A DNA stretch of 64,000 bases, from the NCBI RefSeq assembly GCF_020035535.1, contig NZ_CP083351.1, forward strand, positions 496,001 to 560,000. Direction: 5' to 3'. Below, in pieces: positions 46,096 through 54,009 of the stretch. Numbering within the stretch: position 1 is the stretch's first letter; each line of letters starts with the position of its first letter. The notes below the pieces were generated by a model that was not told the DNA's origin, did not search any database, and saw nothing but the letters and a program-made list of their open reading frames with translations. The DNA comes from Ensifer adhaerens (GTDB lineage: Bacteria; Pseudomonadota; Alphaproteobacteria; Rhizobiales; Rhizobiaceae). The position numbers and the translations under genes are program-made.

Positions 46096-46302
46096 ATGGA
46101 TTGGAACCGTGTCGAAGGTAACTGGAAGCAGGTCAAGGGCAAGGTCAAGGAACAATGGGGTAAGTTGACCGACGACGACCTGGATCAGATCAACGGCAAG
46201 CGCGAGCAGCTCGAAGGAAAGATCCAGGAGCGCTACGGATACGCGAAGGATCAGGCCAGGAAGGATGTCGACGCTTGGTACGATAACCAGCGGTTCCATT
46301 GA
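46096..46302 (+). CDS. CsbD family general stress protein
   Basis: 68 residues: MDWNRVEGNWKQVKGKVKEQ followed by WGKLTDDDL and EQLEGKIQERYGYAKDQARK. This is a textbook CsbD protein (charged, soluble, helical), induced by general stress in many bacteria; the molecular role is unknown. TGGAGATAACGCC precedes the ATG at 46096, and a perfect-consensus stress promoter lies directly upstream. Confidence 0.9.
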   Translation: MDWNRVEGNWKQVKGKVKEQWGKLTDDDLDQINGKREQLEGKIQERYGYAKDQARKDVDAWYDNQRFH

Positions 46303-46315
46303 ACCCGAAATTTTG

Positions 46316-46344
46316 GAATGGTCGCCGCAATACGGCGGCCATTC
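46316..46344 (+). terminator. Terminator-like hairpin after the CsbD gene
   Basis: GAATGGTCGCCG (46316-46327) pairs with CGGCGGCCATTC (46333-46344) with one G-T pair around a 5-base loop, starting 13 bases after the stop. TCCTT follows. Confidence 0.6.
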
Positions 46345-46391
46345 TCCTTATCAGTTGCCTTGGCAAATGCCTTTGAAGCCATGTCATCATC

Positions 46392-46619
46392 ATGAACACG
46401 ATCAATCTCTATCTCCCGGACGACCTGAAGACCTTCGCGGACGAGCAGGTCGCCGATCGCTATGGCACGATCAGTGCATATATCCGGGATTTGATAAGCA
46501 AAGACCAAGACCGGCTCGCCTCCCGCAGCCGCTTGCTCGATGGCGCCGCCTCTGATCATCCGGAAGCGGCCGATGGCGAGTATTTCACCGGCTTGCGCGA
46601 GCGGGCTTCTCGGCTATGA
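46392..46619 (+). CDS. ParD-like ribbon-helix-helix antitoxin without toxin
   Basis: 75 residues: NTINLYLPDDLKTFADEQVA, then YGTISAYIRDLISKDQDR form the ribbon-helix-helix DNA-binding dimer unit. The tail DGEYFTGLRERA is the toxin-wrapping helix of ParD. An ATG overlaps the stop (ATGA at 46616-46619), where parE would start, but that frame ends after 23 codons with no ParE similarity. The toxin partner is therefore missing, and the antitoxin is an orphan or the remains of a ParDE locus. Confidence 0.78.
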   Translation: MNTINLYLPDDLKTFADEQVADRYGTISAYIRDLISKDQDRLASRSRLLDGAASDHPEAADGEYFTGLRERASRL

Positions 46620-46930
46620 CCTGCGTGTTACTATTCTCAGGCTCCACTAGGCGCGCGGGCCCTGCCCACAGCTTTCAGTTGGTGTGAAAGGGATCAGCGC
46701 TGCCGAAGATCACGGCACCGTCGTATTAGGCGGCCTGCCCGTCGCGGCGACGTTGTTTGGCATATTTGTGCGCCTGTCCTAATATTACCTTCTTGGTTGG
46801 AGCGGTTCGGCCCGGCACGCCGGCGAACCGCCATATATCAAGACGGCGGTTGAGACCCCGGAGCCCAAGCGGGCGCTCGGGACAGCGAAAGTCCAAGTTC
46901 CGTCACGAGTGAATGGTCACGGGAGTTTCG
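46620..46930. other. Intergenic, former toxin position
   Basis: About 310 bases. It holds a 23-codon frame overlapping the antitoxin stop, and no other gene. The ribosome binding site of the transporter gene lies at 46921-46925 (GGGAG). Confidence 0.4.
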
Positions 46931-48919
46931 ATGCTGAGATTTTCGCGCAAGATTGGAAAAGAGCCGGCCGATTTGGCCGCCGATTTGCATCCAGTGACGT
47001 TGTTAGGGGGCCCGGCCGACACTTCGAAGCTGCCAACGCTTGCAGCGAGTGCCGCAACCGTTGCGGTGCTCTATTTTGCACGCGACGTCTTCCTGCCGTT
47101 GGCGATCGCCATCCTTTTGACCTTTGCTCTTGCGCCGGTCGTCTCAAGGCTACGCCGCGCCGGCTGCCCCCGTTCAGTCGCGGTTGTCGGAACCGTAACG
47201 CTGGCTTTCCTGTTCCTGACCGCATTCGGCATCATTGTCGCGCTGCAGATCAGCGAGGTCGCTCGGGATGTGCCGAAGTACCAGTCGAACATTGTTGAGA
47301 AGGTCCGCTCTCTTAAAGAAGCCGGATCAGAGAACCAGATACTCGATCGGCTGAGCCGGGTCATGGAGCGGATCAGCGTCGAGCTCAGCCAGCCTGAAAA
47401 AGATGTGCCTTTGTCGCCGGCTGCGGTGCCTGAACCAAAGCCACTTTTGGTAGAGATATTTTCGCCACAGCGCCCCATTGAGATCCTGATGAGCGTCATC
47501 AATCCGCTCCTTGGTCCCTTGGCGACCGCTGGCCTCGTCATCGTCGTTGTCATCTTCATGTTGTTTGAGCGCGAGGATCTGCGCGACCGGTTCATCCGCC
47601 TGGTCGGCTACGGCGATCTTCATCGAACGACCGAGGCGCTCCAGGATGCGGCAGCGCGCGTGGGCCAGTATTTGCTTATGCAGCTCGTCGTCAACATAAC
47701 CTATGGGGTGCCGCTTGCGATTGGCCTCTGGCTTTTAGGGATTCCAAACGCGCTTTTGTGGGGAATGCTGGCGATCGTGCTGCGCTTTGTGCCCTATATC
47801 GGACCGGTCATTGCTGCTGCTTTACCTCTGTTCCTGGCATTCGCGGCAGCACCCGGCTGGAGCTTGGTGGTCCTGACGCTCGGGCTGTTCATTGCGCTTG
47901 AACTTGTGAGCAACAACATTGTTGAGCCCTGGCTATATGGTTCCCGCACCGGCCTGTCGCCACTTGCGATCATCGTTGCCGCCATCTTCTGGGCCTGGCT
48001 CTGGGGCCCGGTCGGACTGGTGTTATCCACCCCACTGACCGTTTGTCTGGTTGTGCTCGGCCGGCATGTCCGCCAGTTCGAGTTTCTCGAAATTCTGTTG
48101 GGTAACGAGCCAGTCCTCAATCCAAAGGAGCGCCTTTATCAGCGCTTGCTGGCAGGGGACCCGGACGAGGCAACGGATAACGCTGAGGAGATGCTCGAGG
48201 AAATCTACCTCGTCGAGTTCTACGACACGGTCGCCATCCCGGCGCTGCTTCTTGCCGAGAGTGATCGTATCCGTGGTGCCTTGACGGAAGAGCAAAGAGC
48301 GCGCGTTGCTGACAGCGCAACCACGCTGGTTGCCAACCTCGAGGAGATCGCGCTCGAAGAGGAAGACGAAGACAAAAGCGCAGATCCCGAGCGCGACGCC
48401 GATGAACAAGAAAAGGATTACGAACTTCCCTCGGGCGAAGGGCGATCCGTGCTTTGCCTTGGAGGCCGCAGCGCACTCGATGACGTCACAGCGATGATGC
48501 TCCACCAGGTTCTGCGGGTTCAAGGCGCCGACGTTAGCTACTTCAGCCACGACGGTCTGAAGCCACAAAAAATCAGAGAGCTTCCCATCGACGGGCGACA
48601 CGCGATCGTTCTTGCTGCCCTTGACCGGGAATCCATGCGGCATGCCAAATTCCTTGTCCGTCGGCTCAAGCGGTTGGCTCCAGCTTCGCGGGTCGGCATA
48701 GTCCTGTGGCAGGACCTCCATCAAACCGACGCTTCGAAAAACGCGCTCCTCGTTGAGGAAACGCAAGCCGACTTTGTCGTCTCTGCGATCGCTGACGCCA
48801 TCCGGGAGGCGCTGTCGGCGGAACCACCGCAGCCCGTCAAGTTTCCCCATCCAAGGACTGCCCGTCGTCTGGCGGTGCGTGGATTTCTCGCTGAGGAGAA
48901 AAGGACGGCAGCCGACTGA
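46931..48919 (+). CDS. AI-2E/PerM-type transporter with a long cytoplasmic tail
   Basis: 662 residues. Residues about 30-385 form the AI-2E transporter/PerM membrane domain, with about eight helices and the phrases FALAPVVSRLRRAG, LWGMLAIVLRFVPYIGPVIA and ELVSNNIVEPWLYGSRTGLS. An extra 280 residues follow: a helical part, an acidic run (EEEDEDKSADPERDADEQEK) and a Rossmann-like domain (SVLCLGGRSALDDVTAMMLH then VLRVQGADVSYFS) that recalls cobalamin-binding folds without the DxHxxG motif. Ordinary members are about 350 residues, so this is an extended subgroup. ATG 46931 is preferred over 46913 because of GGGAG at 46921. The substrate is unknown. Confidence 0.82.
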   Translation: MLRFSRKIGKEPADLAADLHPVTLLGGPADTSKLPTLAASAATVAVLYFARDVFLPLAIAILLTFALAPVVSRLRRAGCPRSVAVVGTVTLAFLFLTAFGIIVALQISEVARDVPKYQSNIVEKVRSLKEAGSENQILDRLSRVMERISVELSQPEKDVPLSPAAVPEPKPLLVEIFSPQRPIEILMSVINPLLGPLATAGLVIVVVIFMLFEREDLRDRFIRLVGYGDLHRTTEALQDAAARVGQYLLMQLVVNITYGVPLAIGLWLLGIPNALLWGMLAIVLRFVPYIGPVIAAALPLFLAFAAAPGWSLVVLTLGLFIALELVSNNIVEPWLYGSRTGLSPLAIIVAAIFWAWLWGPVGLVLSTPLTVCLVVLGRHVRQFEFLEILLGNEPVLNPKERLYQRLLAGDPDEATDNAEEMLEEIYLVEFYDTVAIPALLLAESDRIRGALTEEQRARVADSATTLVANLEEIALEEEDEDKSADPERDADEQEKDYELPSGEGRSVLCLGGRSALDDVTAMMLHQVLRVQGADVSYFSHDGLKPQKIRELPIDGRHAIVLAALDRESMRHAKFLVRRLKRLAPASRVGIVLWQDLHQTDASKNALLVEETQADFVVSAIADAIREALSAEPPQPVKFPHPRTARRLAVRGFLAEEKRTAAD

Positions 48920-49054
48920 CTTTCAAAGCCAACTGGAAATCGCGGACTTTGCTTGCGACTGCCTTATTTGGAATGGAGCCCGATGACATCTCGCAAGCTT
49001 CGGGAAACCAGAGCCCGCTAATCCTCGGTTGATCAGGGCCAGGTAAAGCAGATT

Positions 49055-49843
49055 TTGAAAATATCCCCGGACGCAGTCCCATTTCGCATCTTTGCGCATC
49101 TTCTTGCTGCATGCGCGCTGATTGCGTGCTGGACGGCCTATGTCGAGCTGTCGGAAATCCCGGCCTACGTTTTGCCGCGGCCCGATGCCGTCGTTGCGGC
49201 ACTTGTTGCCGATTGGGGCGTTTTGGGTCCGGCGCTTTGGGTGACGATGCAAACGACTTTTGTGGCGCTGCTCCTGGCCATCTGCGGAGGGGGATGTGCC
49301 GCTGTAATGTTGGCACAGTCTCGATGGATTGAGACGGTTCTGTCGCCTATCATGGTAACGTTGCAGGTAACGCCGATCATTGCCATTGCACCGTTGATCC
49401 TGGTCTATGCGCCGACACCCTGGAGTGCGCAGTTGATATGTGCGTTTCTCGTCACCTTCTTCCCGATCATGCTCAATACGTTGCAGGGACTGAAAAGCGC
49501 TGACCGAAACCATACCGACCTCTTGAAAACCTATGGCGCGTCGCGCTGGCAGGCTCTCTTCTATCTGAAACTGCCGTCAGCCCTTCCTGGCTTCTTCGCA
49601 GGCCTCAAGATCGCAAGCGGCCTTGCGCTTGTGGCGGCAATTGTCGCAGAATTTGCGGCTGGGCAGGCCGGTAATAATGCCGGTCTGGCCTTTCGACTGC
49701 TGGAAGCGCAATACCGGCTGAACATGCCGCGCCTGTTTGCATGCCTCGTCCTGCTTGCCGGTCTCGGGGCGGCGATGTTCTATCTCTCATCCATTATGTC
49801 GTCGCTCGCCCTTCGCCGCTGGCATGAAAGCGAGCAGCCCTGA
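49055..49843 (+). CDS. ABC transporter permease (SsuC/ThiX/TauC type)
   Basis: 262 residues with about six membrane helices and the EAA loop LLKTYGASRWQALFYLKLPS, which docks on the ATPase. Typical of inner membrane permeases for nitrate, taurine, sulfonate or thiamine-precursor uptake. The start is a TTG at 49055 with only a weak AGGTAAAG upstream; no better in-frame start covers the N-terminal PFRIFAHLLAACALI helix. A binding-protein gene lies convergently 32 bp away, but no ATPase gene is nearby, so either it is encoded elsewhere or the system is incomplete. Confidence 0.8.
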   Translation: MKISPDAVPFRIFAHLLAACALIACWTAYVELSEIPAYVLPRPDAVVAALVADWGVLGPALWVTMQTTFVALLLAICGGGCAAVMLAQSRWIETVLSPIMVTLQVTPIIAIAPLILVYAPTPWSAQLICAFLVTFFPIMLNTLQGLKSADRNHTDLLKTYGASRWQALFYLKLPSALPGFFAGLKIASGLALVAAIVAEFAAGQAGNNAGLAFRLLEAQYRLNMPRLFACLVLLAGLGAAMFYLSSIMSSLALRRWHESEQP

Positions 49844-49875
49844 TGGACCCTCGGAAATGATCCGACGCTTCCAAC

Positions 49876-50901
49876 TCAAGATCTCTCTTTCAGCGACATG
49901 CCGACGCCCTTGCACGAAAAGCGGGGATCAAAAGCCTTCGTGTAGTCGGTGTCGGGCTGAAGCAGATTGACCTTCACCAACGCGTCGAACAGCTGCTTGT
50001 AGCGTTCGGCGGAAAGACAGCCGATGCCCTTGGTGAGCGCCTCGCCGGAATCGACGATCCCATATTGCTTCATCTTGTCGATGGCATACACGATCTGGCC
50101 ATCGGTCATTTCCGGATTGTCTTTCTTGATCAGCACATTGGCAGCGGCATTGTCCCCGTAGAGATAATTGTACCAGCCCTCGATTGAGGCATCGACGAAG
50201 CGTTGCACGAGATCGGGGTCTCGATCGATGAGGTTTTGCTGGACTGTGATCATCGTGGCGTAGGGCGCATACCCGCTGTCAGCAAGGAGGAAGATCTTCG
50301 GCTCTTTGCCCGTCTGTCGCTCGATTTCATAGGGTTCGGCGGTGATCAACCCTTGTTGCGCGGAGCGGGTGTCGGCCAGAAACGGAGCGGATGAAAAATT
50401 GTAGGGCTTGAATTGCTCGTCGCGGAAACCGGTAAAATTGGCTTTCATCCACTCGAAATAGGCGCCGAACCCGCCGTGTGTCATGTAGATCGTTTCGAGC
50501 CTTGCTATGTCCCCGAACGTTTCGATGTCGGCGTCCGGATGGGTCAGGATGACCTGCGCGTTCTTCTGATAGAAGGCGGCAACATCGACAAGGGGAATGC
50601 CTTCTTCGACACCGGTCAGTTGTTCCTGCTGCGTGCCGAGATAAAAATCGAGTTTGCCTGCCAGAAGCAAAGCGCGGTTTTGTGCGCCCGGTCCGCCCTG
50701 TTTGATCTCAACGTCGAGGCCGTATTTCGCGTAGGTCCCATCGGCAAGCGCTTGATAAAATCCACCATGGTCTGCCTCGGCCAGCCAATCGGTGCCGAAG
50801 CTGATCTTGTCGATGGAAAAGGCAGGCGATGCGGTCAAGGCCAAGCAGATGGTCAGCACGCCGGCCGTTGCCGCCGTGCTGGATAAGGTAGACGCGTTCA
50901 T
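49876..50901 (-). CDS. ABC transporter substrate-binding protein (NMT1/THI5-like)
   Basis: 341 residues with a signal peptide (about 1-29, ending TASPAFS) and an NMT1/ThiY-like periplasmic binding fold: ISFGTDWLAEADHGGFYQAL, YGLDVEIKQGGPG, LDFYLGT, ETIYMTHGGFGAYFEWM, YASDSGYAP-type loop and a C-terminal KMKQYGIVDSGEAL. Likely ligands are thiamine precursors, sulfonates or aromatic compounds; ligand residues cannot be assigned. The ATG at 50901 has AGGA 6 bases upstream. It is convergent to the permease gene rather than in an operon with it. Confidence 0.8.
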   Translation of the reverse strand: MNASTLSSTAATAGVLTICLALTASPAFSIDKISFGTDWLAEADHGGFYQALADGTYAKYGLDVEIKQGGPGAQNRALLLAGKLDFYLGTQQEQLTGVEEGIPLVDVAAFYQKNAQVILTHPDADIETFGDIARLETIYMTHGGFGAYFEWMKANFTGFRDEQFKPYNFSSAPFLADTRSAQQGLITAEPYEIERQTGKEPKIFLLADSGYAPYATMITVQQNLIDRDPDLVQRFVDASIEGWYNYLYGDNAAANVLIKKDNPEMTDGQIVYAIDKMKQYGIVDSGEALTKGIGCLSAERYKQLFDALVKVNLLQPDTDYTKAFDPRFSCKGVGMSLKERS

Positions 50902-50995
50902 TGCAATTCCTGATGCGGACGAGGCGGTATGATAAACACCGCGCTCGTATCGCAAATCCGTTGCGCCTACAACTTATAATAGGAGCCTGGGGCGA

Positions 50996-52759
50996 TCATC
51001 GGAATAATTGCAAGATGTTGCCGGCATTGGAATTTGCAATCTGGAGTGACTGTATTGCCAGCTGTTCCTGCGCCTGAAGTGCCTTGAGCCTTGTCGAGGC
51101 CTCGTTCATGTCTGCGTCGACGAGACGGCCGACACCCTTGTCGATCGTGTCCATCAGTGTTTGCGCGAAGCCTTCCTGCAGGTCGATGCGGGTCTTAAGC
51201 GCGCCAAGCGTCGCACCAGCATCGATCACGTCAGCCGAAACGACCTCAAGATAGCCGATGTACATGTCGAGCTTTTGCGGGTTGGCGACAATATCGATGT
51301 CGACCAGGTTCTGCTCGGCGAGCGGCTCGATGCTGACCTTGATGCCGGTAAACCCGATCGAGGTTCTGCTACCCGACAGACGGTCCACGGCCTTGTCCGA
51401 ACGGACTGAAATCGCAGACGGGCTCGTTGCCTCGATGATGACATCCGGCCAGTCTGTGCTGATCAAAGACTGCAGCAAGGTCACCATTTCGTCCGACGTC
51501 TCGATTTTTCCGTTGGTCTTCGAAAGGAGCGAATTGACGTAGGTGCGGTCGAATACGTGGTCCGTTGATGGTGCGCCGTTCACGCTGAAGCTGAAACGCA
51601 TTTCCACGCCGTCAAGGTTGTCGCCATCGGGGTAGACCTCAAAAGGCGTAAACGCGAGTGACATCCCCGAACCGCGGACGCCGTAATGGAGGGAGTCGGA
51701 CATGCCGCCAGATCCAACAGTGCTGGCAAAGCCGGAAATTTCGACCGACGAGCCATCAAGACCGGAGTTTTCCTGCGTCTGAATGCCAATACGATTGGGG
51801 ATCGGAACGCCGTTGTTGTCAAAGTAGGTTGTGGCCCGCGCCCCAGAATTTGCCTGGACGAGTGCGTGGTTAAGCAGCGAGGCGTATTGCGTATAGCTGG
51901 AAATGACGCCATTTGCTGCCGGAAACAGGGTGTCGACCATCGCTCGGTCGATGATGATGTTCGTGGTCTTGCCAGGATTATGGGGTGGGTCCAGGTCGGC
52001 CGGATTATCAGCGTCGACCGTGATGCTAAAGCTGATGGTGTCGCTCGCGCCAAATGTCAGTGGCCCGGTGAAATTGAAATCCTTGACCGCGCGATCCCCG
52101 CTTGCGGTGTTTGTCGTGTCCATATGGATGAGCCCTTGGGCATCCATATAGGTGTCGTAGTTCCTGATCCCGCCCAGGGTCAGCATCTTGCGGGTATCGG
52201 CCTGTAGGAGACCGCCACCTGTCCTGTTGAAAAGCGCAATCTCTGACAGATGGAAATCGGTCTTGCCAATGCTGACGCCATCCGCCGACCGGATAAATGA
52301 CGAGGTCAGCGAGACCTTGTTGAGGTCGCTGTCGTTAATATTGGCAATGTCGGTCTCCAGCCAGTTGACGCCGTTGAAACTTGCCGACTTCGAGACACTG
52401 ACAAGCTGGCCCTTCAGTTGTTCGAGTTCGCCCTGGATCTTGGCGGCATCGACACCCGGCTCCTTGGCAGCAATGAGCTTGGCCTTGAATTCCGAGAGCA
52501 CCCCGATAACCGTATCAACCGCTGTGTAGGCGACGTCGATCTTGGCTGCTGCAAGGCCGAGTGCGTCGGCTACCGCCGAGATCGCCTTGTTGTCCGAGCG
52601 CATTGTCGTCGATATCGACCAATAGGCGGCGTTATCGGATGCGGTCTGCACTCTGAGGCCCGAACTTACCTGCTGCTGGGTATCGGCCATAGCTCCGCCG
52701 ATCGTGCGCAATGTCTGAAGCGCGGCCATTGCCGCGGTATTTGTTAGAATGCTGCTCAA
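50996..52759 (-). CDS. Orphan flagellin with a large central insert
   Basis: 587 residues. The N-terminus SSILTNTAAMAALQTLRTI and SSGLRVQTASDNAAYWSIST are the conserved D0/D1 helices of rhizobial flagellins, and the C-terminus STRLKALQAQEQLAIQSLQI ending in ILQLFR closes the D0 coiled coil. Rhizobial flagellins usually have about 320-430 residues; here the variable surface part (about 150-490) is far longer. A TTG at 52759 is the only start that places SSILTN at the N-terminus; no ATG is available in frame there. No other flagellar gene is in the window. It may form a minor or alternative filament. Confidence 0.82.
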   Translation of the reverse strand: MSSILTNTAAMAALQTLRTIGGAMADTQQQVSSGLRVQTASDNAAYWSISTTMRSDNKAISAVADALGLAAAKIDVAYTAVDTVIGVLSEFKAKLIAAKEPGVDAAKIQGELEQLKGQLVSVSKSASFNGVNWLETDIANINDSDLNKVSLTSSFIRSADGVSIGKTDFHLSEIALFNRTGGGLLQADTRKMLTLGGIRNYDTYMDAQGLIHMDTTNTASGDRAVKDFNFTGPLTFGASDTISFSITVDADNPADLDPPHNPGKTTNIIIDRAMVDTLFPAANGVISSYTQYASLLNHALVQANSGARATTYFDNNGVPIPNRIGIQTQENSGLDGSSVEISGFASTVGSGGMSDSLHYGVRGSGMSLAFTPFEVYPDGDNLDGVEMRFSFSVNGAPSTDHVFDRTYVNSLLSKTNGKIETSDEMVTLLQSLISTDWPDVIIEATSPSAISVRSDKAVDRLSGSRTSIGFTGIKVSIEPLAEQNLVDIDIVANPQKLDMYIGYLEVVSADVIDAGATLGALKTRIDLQEGFAQTLMDTIDKGVGRLVDADMNEASTRLKALQAQEQLAIQSLQIANSNAGNILQLFR

Positions 52760-53059
52760 GTTAAAAGCCCCGAAGAATAGGCTAGCTCCCGGACTTGAAC
52801 GACCAGTCCGGCACAATAAGGCTAGCAATGGTGGGACACTTTTAACGGTTAACCACGAGGGTGCTCGCCATAATGGCGAGACCGTCACCCCAAGAACCGA
52901 GGAGACCCGTTCTCAAGGCTGCCCGCACGACATCTGTTTGAGGTGTCGAGCCGAACACTTTCATTAAAATTTTTGTACCAGAATCGGTTAACAAATGGTT
53001 AACGCAGAGCGGTGTGGTGACCTCGCATTTCCGGGTCGCTTCTTTATCTGTCAGCCAGC
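52760..53059. other. Intergenic, upstream region of the flagellin gene
   Basis: 300 bases, AT-richer than the genes around it. GGTTAAC occurs three times (about 52848, 52986, 52997). A possible operator, but no regulator can be named. Confidence 0.35.
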
Positions 53060-53710
53060 CTAAAGCGTGTCGTCGAGGTGTCGGAATTGCGCGATCGCGC
53101 CTGCGACCAGCTCGAATTCCGCGTCAAAGCCATTGATGAGCTCAACGAATTTTCTTTCGATTTCTCCGGGATCGCTGATGTCGCTCAGAGCAATCGAGTT
53201 TCGCCGCAGGAACCGCGAATAAAGCCGTCCCTTGTCAGAGGCACCGGGCAAGAACTGGATCCGCTTAAGGCCTTTTGCCGATGCGGCCGTGCTGATGGCT
53301 TCGATGATACCTGCGCGCACACGATGGTTCGAAACAGGGCCGACTTCGGCATTCAGCCTGAGATATCCCTTGGCATCGAGATCGCCGGCCCGCAGTTCGA
53401 CAAGGCTGATAAGCGGATAGCCTGCCCACCAGTTTTCGCAGCCACGCCATGTGCTCCTCGTCTTGTCAAATTCCTGACGCCATCGCGCCGGCAGGAAGCT
53501 GACCTGGCTCCTGGTAAGGCCAGAAAACATGAACTCGCTGTTGCCAATTCTGACCAACTTCTCTCGCGCCGGGTTGTTGCCAAACAGCCTGTGCACGGCG
53601 GGCTCAAAGCCCGAACCGGCATTGTCCTCCTTGATGAGGCCCAGCACCTTTTTGTGATCCCGATAGAACGCACGCGCAAGGTTTTCCAACTCGGAGCTTT
53701 TTTTGTTCAA
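53060..53710 (-). CDS. Hypothetical protein, about 216 residues
   Basis: A soluble alpha-beta protein with LENLARAFYRDHKKVLGLIK, LVRIGNSEFMFSGLTRSQVS, LISLVELRAGDLDAKGYLRL and RKFVELINGFDAEFELVAGA. I do not recognise the family. The TTG at 53710 is preferred because GGAGGAA lies about 9 bases upstream, while a reading extended to 53797 starts at another TTG with no such site. It stands alone upstream of the flagellin gene on the same strand. Confidence 0.5.
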   Translation of the reverse strand: MNKKSSELENLARAFYRDHKKVLGLIKEDNAGSGFEPAVHRLFGNNPAREKLVRIGNSEFMFSGLTRSQVSFLPARWRQEFDKTRSTWRGCENWWAGYPLISLVELRAGDLDAKGYLRLNAEVGPVSNHRVRAGIIEAISTAASAKGLKRIQFLPGASDKGRLYSRFLRRNSIALSDISDPGEIERKFVELINGFDAEFELVAGAIAQFRHLDDTL

Positions 53711-54009
53711 TTGGGGAAGTTCCTCCAGACACCAAGTCGTCGTCAGTCGCGAGTATTTTATAGGACCTACCTGTCCCCAGAGACAGGATCGAGTCAATGG
53801 CTACGCAAAAGTGTCACCGCTTCACAACCTGTGGCCGATGATCGACAATGGCCGCGCCACCCAAGGGCGCCCTCTTGACGGACCTCATTGCGCGACTTCG
53901 TCAATGACGCAATTCGCGCGCCGTGCGGCGCATATGAAGTCGGCTCGGGCGCACAATCCATCCACTATGCGCGTCATCCTTCGCCTCGAGAACGGATAGT
54001 CAGATCACG

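Noticed and set aside
46616..46687. 23-codon frame overlapping the ParD-like stop, considered as a toxin
   Set aside because: Its sequence has no similarity to ParE; only the position is suggestive.
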